This document shows positions 27,247 through 36,199 of a stretch of DNA of 64,000 nucleotides, in pieces (within the stretch, counting starts at the first letter, position 1; each line of letters opens with the position of its first letter). The notes under the pieces are model-generated. The model was not told the DNA's origin and made no database searches. It saw nothing but the letters and a program-made list of their open reading frames with translations. The DNA comes from Rhizobacter sp. Root1221. GTDB lineage: Bacteria; Pseudomonadota; Gammaproteobacteria; Burkholderiales; Burkholderiaceae_C. The position numbers and the translations under genes are program-made. Where the stretch lies: assembly GCF_001425785.1 (NCBI RefSeq), contig NZ_LMDI01000005.1, positions 196,610 through 260,609 of the forward strand, written 5' to 3'.

Positions 27247-29730
27247 TCAAACTTCCACCGCGGGCTGGTCCAGGGCGACGGCCCGGATGGGCCTGCCGCT
27301 GCGCGACAGCGTCACGGCCATCGGGTTGCCGGGCATCAGGTCCATGAAGTTGTCCGAGAACTCGACACCCTCGGCGTCGAGCCACACGCCCTTGGCCGGG
27401 CGATCCGTACTGAGGAGCAGGCCGCCGGACGTGCGGACCGCGCGCAGTCCGCACGGTCCCAGGGGATGGAAACGATAAGGCTCCGGCCACGCCCAGTCCT
27501 TCGCGACACAGCGTCCGTGCACCCAGAGGCTGACCTCGGCGACGGCCGGTTCGCCAGCCGGGATCGGGAGCACGAAGTCGGTGCTGGCGTTGCCCATCGC
27601 CGACAGTTCATGGACCGCCTCGTGCCCGACACCGCCGGCCAGCGGGTAGGTCTTCAGGCGAACCGAGCAGGGCGCTTCCGGGCCCGAGTTCGCGATCCAG
27701 CCGCGGGCCTCGTTGTCGATCACGCGAACGGCCACGGTCACCGGTGCCAGCGCGCGCCGGATGGCGTGCCACGCGGGCTTGACGGTCCCGGCGGCGTCGA
27801 TGACGGCCCAACTCGTTCCCGGCCAGCAGTCGTTGAGTTGCCAGACCAGGGCGCCACCGACGGCGCGGCGTCCAGGGGTCTGCCAGCGGTGCCGGAAGTC
27901 CTGGTACGCGTAGCGCATGGCCTCGGCCTGCACGAACTGCGTGGCATACACCGCGTCTGCCAGGGTGGGGCCCGCGTTGAGCGTGTCGGCCACGTACACG
28001 GCCAGCCTCCTGTGGCCGTCGGGTTTGCCCGAGCCGGCCTTGTTGTGGGCGGACATCGTCCGGCTCAGCGGAAAGCGTTCGTTCTCGGGCACGGTCCGTT
28101 CGAGCAGGCCGATCGACGGGTGGGACTGCATGCCGAACTCGCTGACGAAGCGCCCCTGGACCGTGTGGTACTGCTGGTAGGGCAGCATCGTGCCGTGCCA
28201 CACCTCCCACGTGTGCCGGTCGCCGACAGAGGGGTCGTCCGAATTGAGGGTGTCGGTGGCGCTGGGGCTGTAAGGGCTGCCCGGCCAATACGGCCGCTGC
28301 GGGTCCAGGCGGGCGCAGATGCCGGGCAACAGCCGTTCGTAGATGGCGCGTGCGTCGAAGCGTGCGCTGTCCTTGCCTTTGCCGTGCAGGCCGATCGACT
28401 CCGCGATCGCGTAGTCCTCGTTGTTGCCGCACCAGATCGCCAGGCTCGCGCGGTGCCGCAGCCGGCGAACGGCCGCGCTGGCTTCCGCCTTGACGCTGCG
28501 GAGGAAGGTGTCGTGTGCCGGGTAGATGCCACAGGCAAAGAGGAAGTCCTGCCAGACCAGCACGCCCAGTTCGTCGCACGCATCGTAGAAGGCCTCGTCT
28601 TCGTAGATGCCGCCGCCCCAGACCCGCAACATGGCCATGTTGCAGGCGGCCGCCTGGTGCACCCTCTCGCGGTAACGCGCCGGTGTGATGCGGTTGAGCA
28701 GGTTGTCGTCCGGGATCCAGTTGGCTCCGCCGATGAACATCTCCCGACCGTTGACCTCGAAGCAGAAGGACTGGCCCCGTTCGCCGGCGACGGGTTCCTG
28801 CACCAGGCGGACGGTTCTCATGCCCAGCCGGCGCGTGCGGTGGTCCACGACGCGGGCGTCGTGCCGCAACTCGATGTCGAGGGTGTAGAGCGGCTGCTCA
28901 CCATGGCCTACGGGCCACCACAGCGCGGGCCGTTCGATGTGCAGCGACACCCCGGCGCCGGAGGCGGCGAGGTCCTGTGCCTCGGCCACGATCTTTCCCT
29001 CTGGATCGCGCAGCGTGCACCGCAGGCCGAGACCGGCCGCAACGTCGCCGGACAGTTGAACGCGAACGTCGACACGCGCGTGGGTGAGATCGCGGTTCAG
29101 GTGAACGGGGCTGTCGATCTCGTTGAAGCGGACATCGTAGGTTTCGATGCTGATCGGGCGCCAGGGCCCGGCGGTCATCAGGACGGGGCCCCAATCCCAT
29201 CCGTAGTGGTACTGCGCCTTGCGCACATGAAGGCGGCTCGTGTCACCGTTCCAGAGGTGCCGCCGGCCATGGGCGATCTCCATGTCGCGCCCACGGCGCA
29301 GTGCCGAATCGAACTGGATGCCCAGGCGGTTGTTTCCCTCTTTCAACCGCCCGCGCACGTCGATGCGTGCCGGCACGAACATGTTCGTGGACTCGAGGAT
29401 GAGTTCGCCATTGAGGAACACGCAGGCGAAGGTGTCCAGTCCCTCGAGCACGAGGTCCGCGTGGTCCGACAGGTCCTCGCGAGACGCCTCGAAATCCAGC
29501 CGGTAGCACCAATCCTTGTCGGCCACCCATTGCACCTCGTCTTCGTGCGTGCCGAGGTGGGGGTCGGGGATGACCTGCTGCGCGATCAGGTCCTGGTACA
29601 CGGTGCCCGGCACGGTGGCCGGCTGCCAGTTGTCGCCCTCGGCCAGGTTTTCTCGTGCGGATCGGCCCGGCAGGCCGGCGCGGTGCACCCAGCCGGTGTG
29701 GAGCTTTCGCGTGTGGGTGGCGCGGTTCAC
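27247..29730 (-). CDS. Glycoside hydrolase family 2 beta-mannosidase
   Basis: An 827-residue exo-glycosidase. The start is GTG at 29730, preceded by AGGAAAGAAC. The jelly-roll N-terminal domain (HYGWDWGPVLMTAG) is typical of beta-mannosidases. The catalytic barrel has MLRVWGGGIYEDEAFYDACD, IWCGNNEDYAIAE (acid/base Glu) and VSEFGMQSHPS (nucleophile Glu), then GALVWQLNDCWPGTSWAVID. No signal peptide, so it acts on imported oligosaccharides. It is downstream of a LacI gene and upstream of a mannanase in the same direction, forming a small mannan-use locus. No dedicated transporter is present. Confidence 0.92.
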   Translation of the reverse strand: MNRATHTRKLHTGWVHRAGLPGRSARENLAEGDNWQPATVPGTVYQDLIAQQVIPDPHLGTHEDEVQWVADKDWCYRLDFEASREDLSDHADLVLEGLDTFACVFLNGELILESTNMFVPARIDVRGRLKEGNNRLGIQFDSALRRGRDMEIAHGRRHLWNGDTSRLHVRKAQYHYGWDWGPVLMTAGPWRPISIETYDVRFNEIDSPVHLNRDLTHARVDVRVQLSGDVAAGLGLRCTLRDPEGKIVAEAQDLAASGAGVSLHIERPALWWPVGHGEQPLYTLDIELRHDARVVDHRTRRLGMRTVRLVQEPVAGERGQSFCFEVNGREMFIGGANWIPDDNLLNRITPARYRERVHQAAACNMAMLRVWGGGIYEDEAFYDACDELGVLVWQDFLFACGIYPAHDTFLRSVKAEASAAVRRLRHRASLAIWCGNNEDYAIAESIGLHGKGKDSARFDARAIYERLLPGICARLDPQRPYWPGSPYSPSATDTLNSDDPSVGDRHTWEVWHGTMLPYQQYHTVQGRFVSEFGMQSHPSIGLLERTVPENERFPLSRTMSAHNKAGSGKPDGHRRLAVYVADTLNAGPTLADAVYATQFVQAEAMRYAYQDFRHRWQTPGRRAVGGALVWQLNDCWPGTSWAVIDAAGTVKPAWHAIRRALAPVTVAVRVIDNEARGWIANSGPEAPCSVRLKTYPLAGGVGHEAVHELSAMGNASTDFVLPIPAGEPAVAEVSLWVHGRCVAKDWAWPEPYRFHPLGPCGLRAVRTSGGLLLSTDRPAKGVWLDAEGVEFSDNFMDLMPGNPMAVTLSRSGRPIRAVALDQPAVEV

Positions 29731-29764
29731 GTTCTTTCCTACGCAAGTGTGAGCCGAGTGGCTG

Positions 29765-29871
29765 ACTAAACAAGATGCTAAACAGTGTATTGTTGGCAAA
29801 CTTGCCTGGCATAGGGGCAACTACGCTACTGTCCTTGGGTGAAAGGCCCTAGGGCTGGTGATTACTAAACA
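29765..29871. promoter_or_regulatory. Cluster of (A/G)CTAAACA motifs before the GH2 gene (candidate LacI sites)
   Basis: ACTAAACA at 29765-29772, GCTAAACA at 29777-29784 (12-bp spacing, same orientation) and ACTAAACA at 29864-29871. Another ACTAAACA lies upstream of the LacI gene. On the coding strand these read TGTTTAG(T/C). Repetition next to both the regulator and its presumed target suggests regulation. Confidence 0.45.
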
Positions 29872-29936
29872 TTTTCGGCCAGGCCTTGGGACGCACCCGT
29901 GCCGCGCCGGGGCGCGCGACCGTCACGCCCAGGTTC

Positions 29937-30932
29937 TCAGGCCGTGGACCGAGAGCTCTCTCGCTCGATCAGATCGACGGGCAGCAGGAGCTCGCCCTGG
30001 CCGGGTTCACCTTGGAGCAGGCGCCGCACCGCGGTGCGGCCCAGCGCTTCCTTGTCGACGCGGATGGTGCTCAAGCTCGGGCGGCAGTGCGCCGCCGACG
30101 CGATGTCGTCGTACCCGACGAAGGCCATGTCCGCGGGGATGTCGAGACCACGAGACTGGCAATGTGCCATCGCGTGGATGGCGGTTTCGTCGTTGTAGGC
30201 GAATACGGCGTCGGGCCGCTGAGGCATGTCGAGGAGGCGCTGCATGGCCTTGGCCGCGGCCGTGGCGTAGTCCACGGACGGGTCGAGCACGATCTCCAGG
30301 TCAGGGTCGGCCGGCCGGCCCGCGTCGAACAAGGCCTTGCGGTAGCCGCGGGCGCGCAGGCGCACCGAGTGGTGTGCCTCGGGGCCGGAGATCATCGCGA
30401 TCCGCTGCCGCCCTTGCTGGAGGAGGTGGGTTGTCGCGAGCCAGGCGCCGCGGAAGTTGTCGTCGTTGACGCAGAACAAGCCCGGCGAAGCATGGTCCAC
30501 GAGCACCAACGGCAATTCGGTGGCGCGAAACTCGGCGATCGTCTGGGCGTCGAAGAACCCTGCGGCGACCAGCGCTTCCGGGTCCTGGCGCTTGATCCAT
30601 GCGGCGATCGGGTCGCCGGCACCGACCGAGAGCAGGCCGAGCGACACGCTCTCCTCGCGACAGACCTCTTCGACGCCGTGAAGAACCACCGAGTAGAACG
30701 GGTTCTCGCGGAGGGATGCGTGGCAGCGGTTCAGCAGGAACAGCACCCGCTTGGGCTTGCCCGCCCGCAGGCGCAACACGTCATAGCCCAGTTCATCGGC
30801 CTTGCGGAGGATCTCCCCACGGGTTTGCTCGGAGAGCCCGGGTTGGTTCTTCAATGCCCTGGATACCGTGCCGACGGACACGCCTGCGGCTGCGGCCAGT
30901 GCACGCAGGGTGACGGGAGAGGACGAGCTCAA
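29937..30932 (-). CDS. LacI family transcriptional regulator
   Basis: A 331-residue repressor if the TTG at 30932 is used; it has GGAG 8-10 bp upstream and puts the DNA-binding helix at the N-terminus as usual (VTLRALAAAAGVSVGTVSRA then LKNQPGLSEQTR). An in-frame ATG at 31019 would add a 29-residue Arg-rich tail. The hinge and periplasmic-binding-like effector domain follow (RVLFLLNRCH, PLVLVDHASPGLFCVNDDN, AFVGYDDIASA). It sits upstream of beta-mannosidase and mannanase in the same direction and probably controls them in response to a mannooligosaccharide. Confidence 0.88.
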   Translation of the reverse strand: MSSSSPVTLRALAAAAGVSVGTVSRALKNQPGLSEQTRGEILRKADELGYDVLRLRAGKPKRVLFLLNRCHASLRENPFYSVVLHGVEEVCREESVSLGLLSVGAGDPIAAWIKRQDPEALVAAGFFDAQTIAEFRATELPLVLVDHASPGLFCVNDDNFRGAWLATTHLLQQGRQRIAMISGPEAHHSVRLRARGYRKALFDAGRPADPDLEIVLDPSVDYATAAAKAMQRLLDMPQRPDAVFAYNDETAIHAMAHCQSRGLDIPADMAFVGYDDIASAAHCRPSLSTIRVDKEALGRTAVRRLLQGEPGQGELLLPVDLIERESSRSTA

Positions 30933-31250
30933 TGCGGAAGCACTCCAAGTTGGGCGAAGGACGAAGGTCCGGGACCGATCCCTGCGGGCATGGCCCGACC
31001 CCACAGGATAGCGCCTCACTAAACAAGCTGGGGTGGCTCAGCGATCGGAAATCGATCAGGCATCGCCATCGGCGAAGACAAGGAACGGTTGCGCTGCTGA
31101 ACCGGTGACGCCACCGTCCGATGCAGGCGCGGTTGTAGGGAAATGTCATGCACACCGTCGAGGCGGGGGCCTATTGTTTTCGCCGCTTCGCACCCGCATC
31201 GTTGGCGGTGTCTCGCGCCCACGCGCACGCCTGAAGAGGAATACCGGCTC
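30933..31250. other. 318-bp intergenic stretch between lacI and the receiver-TPR gene
   Basis: Holds divergent promoters by position. Apart from one ACTAAACA motif at 31018-31025 and an AGAGGA-type RBS near 31235 for the downstream gene, I see no gene, clear promoter boxes or hairpin. Confidence 0.5.
31018..31025. promoter_or_regulatory. ACTAAACA motif upstream of lacI
   Basis: Fourth copy of the motif found before the GH2 gene, about 86 bp upstream of the proposed lacI start. It would fit autoregulation. Confidence 0.4.
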
Positions 31251-32924
31251 ATGCACATCCTGGACGCGGAAATACAGACAGCGACGGCACTGGTGGTGGA
31301 CGCGAACGCGGCCTCGCGGGGTGTGCTCGTGACGATGCTGAAGGAGTTCGGTGTCGCCAACGTGCTGCAGGCGCGCCGCGCCCAGGAAGCCCGCCGAGTG
31401 CTGGAAACGCAGCGATTCGACATCGTCGTGTGTGAGTACCACTTCGAAGGCGAGCCGGTGAGCGGGCAGGACATCATGGACGACCTCCGGCTGGCCCACC
31501 TCCTGCCCCTCTCGACCGTGGTCGTCATGATCTCGAGCGAACGGAGTTATGCGAAGGTGGCGGAAGCGGCCGAGGCCGCGCTCGACGTCTACCTGATCAA
31601 GCCCCACACGCAGGACGCGCTGCGCGAACGGATCGTCCAGGCCCGCCAGCGCAAGAAGGTGCTTCGCGACATCATCGTGGCCGTGGAGACCGAGAAGTAC
31701 GTGGAGGCGGCGGAACTCTGCGAAGTTCGGTTCAAGACACGGGGCCCGGCGTGGGTGCAGGCGGCGCGCATCGGTGCCGAACTGTGGCTCAACATGGGCA
31801 AGCCTCACGCTGCCCAGCTGATGTTCGACGCGATCCTGAAGGTTGGCGCCGTGCCATGGGCTCGCCTGGGCGTGGCCCGGGCCCAGTACGACGCCGGCGG
31901 CCATGTGCAGGCGCGCCGCACGCTCGAAAGCCTCCTCAACGAACAGCCCGCCTACGCCGACGCCTACGACGTGATGGGGCGGGTGCTGCTGGACCAGGGG
32001 GCGCCCGAGTTGGCCCTGGATGCGTTGCGCCAGGCCACCGCGTTGACGCCGGGCAGCGTCTCACGCATCGTCAAGCACGGCCTGCTGGCCTTCTACTACG
32101 GCGATCCGAAGGAAGCGGCGGACGTGCTCGCCAAGGGCGCGCGGCTCGGCCTCAACTCCCGCATCTATGACCTTCAGGGGCTGGTCTTGCTCGCCGCGGT
32201 GCAGTTCGACCTGGGGGACAAACGGGGACTCGCGGGATCCCTGAGCAGCATGGCCGCGGCCCGTGCGCCCCGGCCGGAGAGCGCCCGGCTGCGCCGGTTC
32301 GAATGTGTCATCTCGGTGCTGAAGGCGCTGGTCGACCGCCGTGTGCCGGAGGCGGTGAACGAGACCCGCACCCTGCTGGAAGAGATCACCGCACCGAGCT
32401 TCGAGTTCGAGGCCGCTTGCAACCTCTTCGCGCTGCTCGCGCGCCTCCAGAAGAGCGAGTTGCGGATGGACGACCTGCCGCACCATGTCGAGCTGGCCGC
32501 CAAGCGGTTCTCGGTGTCGAAGACCACGTGCGAACTGCTGGTGCGCGCGTCACGCGGCCAGGCGCCATTCGAGAAGATCGTGCGTGACGCGTATGCCGGC
32601 ATCGCCGCCTTGGCGGAAGACGCCGTGTCGAAGACGGTCAACGGCGAACCGCAGGCCGCGTGCGAAGCGCTGCTGACCGGCGCACAGCAGACGCTCAATG
32701 CCAAGTTGATCGACCTCGCGTTGCACACGATCGAACGCCACGGCGCACACATCCCCGACCGGGAAAGGTTGCTGGCCGCCGTGCAGGAACTGCACAAGCG
32801 CTACCGCGGGTATGGCACCCAGGTGCAACTCAGCCGTGCCACCGATCCCCGCACGATTCCGGCGGTGGGGCGGCCGGGCGGCCAACAGGTCGAAGCCGCC
32901 GCGCTGACCGGCGTCAACGGTTGA
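31251..32924 (+). CDS. Receiver-TPR protein with Glu in place of the phospho-Asp
   Basis: A 557-residue soluble protein. Residues about 10-130 form a response-regulator receiver (TALVVDANAASRGVLVTML, TVVVMISSERS, and the conserved Lys in YLIKPH). The phospho-acceptor position reads FDIVVCEYHFEG, with Glu where CDYHF would carry Asp. The rest is a helical superhelix with tetratricopeptide-like repeats (ADAYDVMGRVLLDQGAPELA, LDALRQATALTPG). No DNA-binding output. Relatives in Burkholderiales are annotated as TPR response regulators. The Glu may mimic the phosphorylated state. It stands alone between lacI and a convergent LysR gene. Confidence 0.88.
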   Translation: MHILDAEIQTATALVVDANAASRGVLVTMLKEFGVANVLQARRAQEARRVLETQRFDIVVCEYHFEGEPVSGQDIMDDLRLAHLLPLSTVVVMISSERSYAKVAEAAEAALDVYLIKPHTQDALRERIVQARQRKKVLRDIIVAVETEKYVEAAELCEVRFKTRGPAWVQAARIGAELWLNMGKPHAAQLMFDAILKVGAVPWARLGVARAQYDAGGHVQARRTLESLLNEQPAYADAYDVMGRVLLDQGAPELALDALRQATALTPGSVSRIVKHGLLAFYYGDPKEAADVLAKGARLGLNSRIYDLQGLVLLAAVQFDLGDKRGLAGSLSSMAAARAPRPESARLRRFECVISVLKALVDRRVPEAVNETRTLLEEITAPSFEFEAACNLFALLARLQKSELRMDDLPHHVELAAKRFSVSKTTCELLVRASRGQAPFEKIVRDAYAGIAALAEDAVSKTVNGEPQAACEALLTGAQQTLNAKLIDLALHTIERHGAHIPDRERLLAAVQELHKRYRGYGTQVQLSRATDPRTIPAVGRPGGQQVEAAALTGVNG

Positions 32925-32960
32925 GTGGAGGCGATCTGCCGCACATCACGCACGCTCGCT

Positions 32961-33893
32961 TCAATCTCCCAGCCAGCGCGCCTCGAGCCACGCGCCCCGC
33001 ACCACGGCGTGCCGCGCGCACTCGACCAGCAATTCGACGGTGCGTTGCACATGGGAGCCCACCGCCCGGTTGGCAGGCAACGCCAGCACGATGGTCCGCG
33101 TGATCTTCGGGCCGGACAACGGCGCCGCGGAAACCAGCCCGCGCGCCAATTCGTCCGCGAATGCGATGGGGGGGAGAACCGTCAACCCGTGTCCACCCAG
33201 AACCAGGCTCTTCTGGATGCTCATGGCGTTGGTCTCGGCCATCACCGTGAGTTCGACGCCGGACACTGCGCAGGCGTGATCCACCAGCGTCCGAATGCCA
33301 TGAGGGCCGCTCGGCAGGATCAACGGCTTGCCGACGAGCGACGCCAGCGAAACGGGCTTCTGGCGACGAAGCTTCGCGGCGGCCGGTCCCACGATCCACA
33401 GGTCCTCCTCGAGCAGGGGTTTCGACAGGATGCTGGCTGACCGCTCGACCCCATAGAGCAACGCCGCGTCGATCTCGCCCGTCTCCAGCCACTGCTGAAG
33501 CGTTCCCGCGTAGCCCATCGCGATGCGCATGCGGATGCCGGGGTAGCTGGCCGCGACCGCACTGACGAGCGCGCTGGACACGATGTCGGCCGTGCTCGGC
33601 AGCAGGCCGACGGTGACCAGGCCGCCGATGCCGTCGACCGCGCCGCCGATCTCCGCGCGGGCGCGATCGAGTTCGAGCATCGCGCGTCGAGCGTAGACGA
33701 GCAGGGCCTTGCCCGCATCCGTGAGCACCATGCCGTGCCGCTCGCGTTCGAACAGCGCGGTGCCGATGTCTTCCTCGAGCAACCTCAACTGGCGGGAGAC
33801 CGCGGGCTGGACGAGGTTGAGGAGCTCGGCCGCACGGGTCACGTTGCCGGTATCGGCGACCGTGATGAAGGCGCGCAATTGCTTGAAGTCCAT
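32961..33893 (-). CDS. LysR family regulator of the divergent catabolic cluster
   Basis: A 310-residue LysR-type regulator. The winged HTH is FITVADTGNVTRAAELLN then LVQPAVSRQLRLLEEDIG; the effector domain follows (VGLLPSTADIVSSALVSAV, LILPSGPHGIRTLVD). The start is ATG at 33893 (MDFKQLRAF). It is divergent from, and 122 bp away from, the ThDP-enzyme gene, the classic placement for a LysR activator sensing a pathway intermediate. The NAC/Cbl-like look of the effector domain is only an impression. Confidence 0.92.
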   Translation of the reverse strand: MDFKQLRAFITVADTGNVTRAAELLNLVQPAVSRQLRLLEEDIGTALFERERHGMVLTDAGKALLVYARRAMLELDRARAEIGGAVDGIGGLVTVGLLPSTADIVSSALVSAVAASYPGIRMRIAMGYAGTLQQWLETGEIDAALLYGVERSASILSKPLLEEDLWIVGPAAAKLRRQKPVSLASLVGKPLILPSGPHGIRTLVDHACAVSGVELTVMAETNAMSIQKSLVLGGHGLTVLPPIAFADELARGLVSAAPLSGPKITRTIVLALPANRAVGSHVQRTVELLVECARHAVVRGAWLEARWLGD

Positions 33894-33944
33894 CGGGGTG
33901 ATCCTTCGATGACAAGTTGTGATGGTGGTATCAGCAATCTCTAT

Positions 33945-33974
33945 TTGTGCTTGTCGGCGATCAAATTCTATGAT
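33945..33974 (+). promoter_or_regulatory. Candidate promoter of the catabolic cluster
   Basis: TTGTGC (33945-33950), 18-bp spacer, TATGAT (33969-33974), 41 bp before the first start codon. It is AT-richer than its surroundings. LysR-dependent promoters often have a weak -35 like this. Confidence 0.4.
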
Positions 33975-34015
33975 TTCTACATCGCCACTTCCAAGCCGTT
34001 GCCGACTGGATTGCC

Positions 34016-34549
34016 ATGGACCACACCGCATCGACCCCTGCCTGGCAGCAGGACATCTTCAAAGTCCTCAAGGAAGGCAACGTCCGGCAGATCGCCTACG
34101 TACCCGACGCGGGGCACTCCCACGTCATCCGCAGCGCGATCGCGGACCCCGACATCCAGGACGTCGTGCTGACGACCGAGGAGGAAGGCGTCGCGGTGGT
34201 CAGCGGCGCCTGGCTCGGCGGCGACCGCGCCGTGCTGCTCATGCAGAGCAGCGGCGTGGGGAACTGCGTGAACATGTTCTCCCTGCTGCAGAGCGCCAAC
34301 TTCCCGTTCTTCACGCTCGTGACGATGCGCGGCGAGTACGCCGACTTCAATCCGTGGCAAGGGCCGATGGGCCGGGCGACACAAGGCGCGCTGGAACTCA
34401 TGGGCATCACCGTGATGCGTGCGTCGGACCCGGACACGGTGGGAGAGATCGTCCAGGCAGGCTTCGACGCCGCCTTCGAGGCCGGCGACCGGGTCGCCGT
34501 GCTGCTCGGCCAGAACCTGATCGGCCGCAAGAAGTGGGAGCGCAAGTGA
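34016..34549 (+). CDS. ThDP-dependent 2-oxoacid decarboxylase, PYR-domain subunit (ComD-like)
   Basis: A 177-residue protein forming the pyrimidine-binding half of a two-subunit thiamine diphosphate enzyme, like sulfopyruvate decarboxylase ComD or the N-terminal part of phosphonopyruvate decarboxylase. The catalytic Glu that activates ThDP is in LTTEEEGVAVVSGAWLGG, and SGVGNCVNMF and TMRGEYADFNPWQGPMG are family blocks. The stop overlaps the start of the PP-domain subunit (TGATG), so the two are coupled. The substrate should be a 2-oxoacid with a charged beta- or gamma-group; its identity is unknown. Confidence 0.88.
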   Translation: MDHTASTPAWQQDIFKVLKEGNVRQIAYVPDAGHSHVIRSAIADPDIQDVVLTTEEEGVAVVSGAWLGGDRAVLLMQSSGVGNCVNMFSLLQSANFPFFTLVTMRGEYADFNPWQGPMGRATQGALELMGITVMRASDPDTVGEIVQAGFDAAFEAGDRVAVLLGQNLIGRKKWERK

Positions 34550-35142
34550 TGAGCAACACCGCCAACCGACGGGCTGACCGCCGCGAGTTCGTTTCGACCC
34601 TGCTGGGCAAGCTGCCCGAAGCGCTGGTGGTCACGGGCCTTGGCTCTGCCTCCTACGATGTCTTCGCGGCCGGCGACCGACCGGGCAACTACTACCTCTG
34701 GGGCGCGATGGGCGGCGCCGCGCCACTGGCCCTGGGCCTGGCACTCGCCCAGCCGGAGAAGACGGTCGTCTGCATCACCGGCGACGGCGAGCAGTTGATG
34801 GGCATCGGCAGCCTCGGCAGCATCGCGGCGAAACAGCCGCGCAACCTGACCATCGTCGTGCTCGACAACGGGCATTTCGGAGAGACCGGCATGCAGCGCA
34901 GCCACACGAGTCTTGGGACGGACCTGGTCGCCGTGGCCAAGGGGTTCGGCATCGCCAACGCCTTCGGCATCGACGGCCTCGAGCGCTGCAACGACGTGGT
35001 GGAACACGCCGCATCGCGCCGCGCCACCACGTTCGTGCGCGTCGCGATCCAGGCCAACGAACCACCCCGTGCCCTGCCTCCGCGCGATGGCACCTACATC
35101 AAGAACCGGTTCCGGGCGGCACTCGGGTTCGCACCCTTCTGA
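34549..35142 (+). CDS. ThDP-dependent 2-oxoacid decarboxylase, PP-domain subunit (ComE-like)
   Basis: A 197-residue partner subunit that binds the diphosphate of ThDP through Mg2+. The binding motif is GDGEQLMG ... NLTIVVLDNGHFGETG (GDG-x~27-N). LWGAMGGAAPLALGLALAQP is the usual preceding block. Together with the preceding gene it makes a complete decarboxylase giving an aldehyde, which the aldehyde dehydrogenase two genes downstream could oxidise. Start ATG at 34549. Confidence 0.9.
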   Translation: MSNTANRRADRREFVSTLLGKLPEALVVTGLGSASYDVFAAGDRPGNYYLWGAMGGAAPLALGLALAQPEKTVVCITGDGEQLMGIGSLGSIAAKQPRNLTIVVLDNGHFGETGMQRSHTSLGTDLVAVAKGFGIANAFGIDGLERCNDVVEHAASRRATTFVRVAIQANEPPRALPPRDGTYIKNRFRAALGFAPF

Positions 35143-35221
35143 ACCACGACTGCACCGCGGGGGCGCCCGCCAGCGGTGCAGCGACACAGACGGGCGCGCT
35201 GACTATCGAGGAGACGACACG

Positions 35222-36193
35222 ATGAGACATGCCATCGTCAGCGGAGCCCTGGGCGCGCTGGTGGCCGTCGCGGCCCTGCCGCTGCAGGCCCTCGCACAGG
35301 CCTATCCCGGCAAGCCGGTCAAGCTGATCGTCACGTGGCCGCCAGGCGGCTCGGCTGACGCCATCGGACGCCTGGTCGCCGCGTCGCTCACCACAAGCCT
35401 TGGCCAGTCCGTCTATGTCGAAAACGCGGCCGGTGCCTCCGGCAACATCGGCACCCAGCAATTCGTGAGGTCGCCGGCCGATGGCTACACCTTGCTGCTG
35501 GCCACGAGCACCACCAACGCGGCTGGACCGGCGCTGTTCACGAAGCAGGGTTTCCAGGCGGTCGACGACTTCGTGCCCGTTGCGCCCATCGCCCTGTCGC
35601 CCAGCATCCTCGTCGTCGCGGCCACGTCCCCGTACAAGTCCCCGATGGACATCATCGCGGCGGCCAAGGCCGCCCCGGGCAAGCTCACCTTCGGGTCGGG
35701 CGGCAACGGCAACTCGGGGCACCTGAGCGCCGAGTTATTCAAGTCGGTCGCCAGGATCGACCTGCAACACGTTCCCTACAAGGGCAACTCGCCTGCAACG
35801 ATCGACCTCATCGGCGGGCGCCTCGACTTCATGTTCGACAACGGTGCCGTTCCGCAGATCCTCGGCGGGAAGGTGCGCGGCCTCGCGGTGACGTCGGAGC
35901 GCCGGCTGCAAGCCGTGCCGGATGTTCCCACCTTCGCCGAACTCGGCCTGCCCGGCGTGCAGCTCAGCACGTGGTTCGGCCTGGCGGCACCGAAGGGAAC
36001 GCCCGCAGCTGTGGTCGACAAGCTCAACAAGGCGGTGACGGCCGCGCTGCAGAGGCCCGACGTCGTCAAGCGCCTGCATGACATGGGCGCGGAGCCGAAG
36101 ACGTCCTCGCCTGCGGAATTCGCCGCCTTCTGGAAGCAGGAGATCGATCGCTACCGCGATCTGGTGAAGCTCAGCGGCGCAAAGGTGGAGTGA
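35222..36193 (+). CDS. Bug/TctC family periplasmic solute-binding protein (first copy)
   Basis: A 323-residue tripartite tricarboxylate transporter receptor. A signal peptide (LVAVAALPLQALAQA) precedes YPGKPVKLIVTWPPGGSADAIGR, the Bug fingerprint, and later LQHVPYKGNSPATIDLIGGR. Bug proteins bind dicarboxylates, amino acids or aromatic acids through two water-bridged carboxylates. No TctA/TctB membrane genes are in the window, as usual for the expanded Bug families of Burkholderiales. Its place between decarboxylase and dehydrogenase genes suggests it captures the pathway substrate. Confidence 0.93.
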   Translation: MRHAIVSGALGALVAVAALPLQALAQAYPGKPVKLIVTWPPGGSADAIGRLVAASLTTSLGQSVYVENAAGASGNIGTQQFVRSPADGYTLLLATSTTNAAGPALFTKQGFQAVDDFVPVAPIALSPSILVVAATSPYKSPMDIIAAAKAAPGKLTFGSGGNGNSGHLSAELFKSVARIDLQHVPYKGNSPATIDLIGGRLDFMFDNGAVPQILGGKVRGLAVTSERRLQAVPDVPTFAELGLPGVQLSTWFGLAAPKGTPAAVVDKLNKAVTAALQRPDVVKRLHDMGAEPKTSSPAEFAAFWKQEIDRYRDLVKLSGAKVE

Positions 36194-36199
36194 AGCGAG

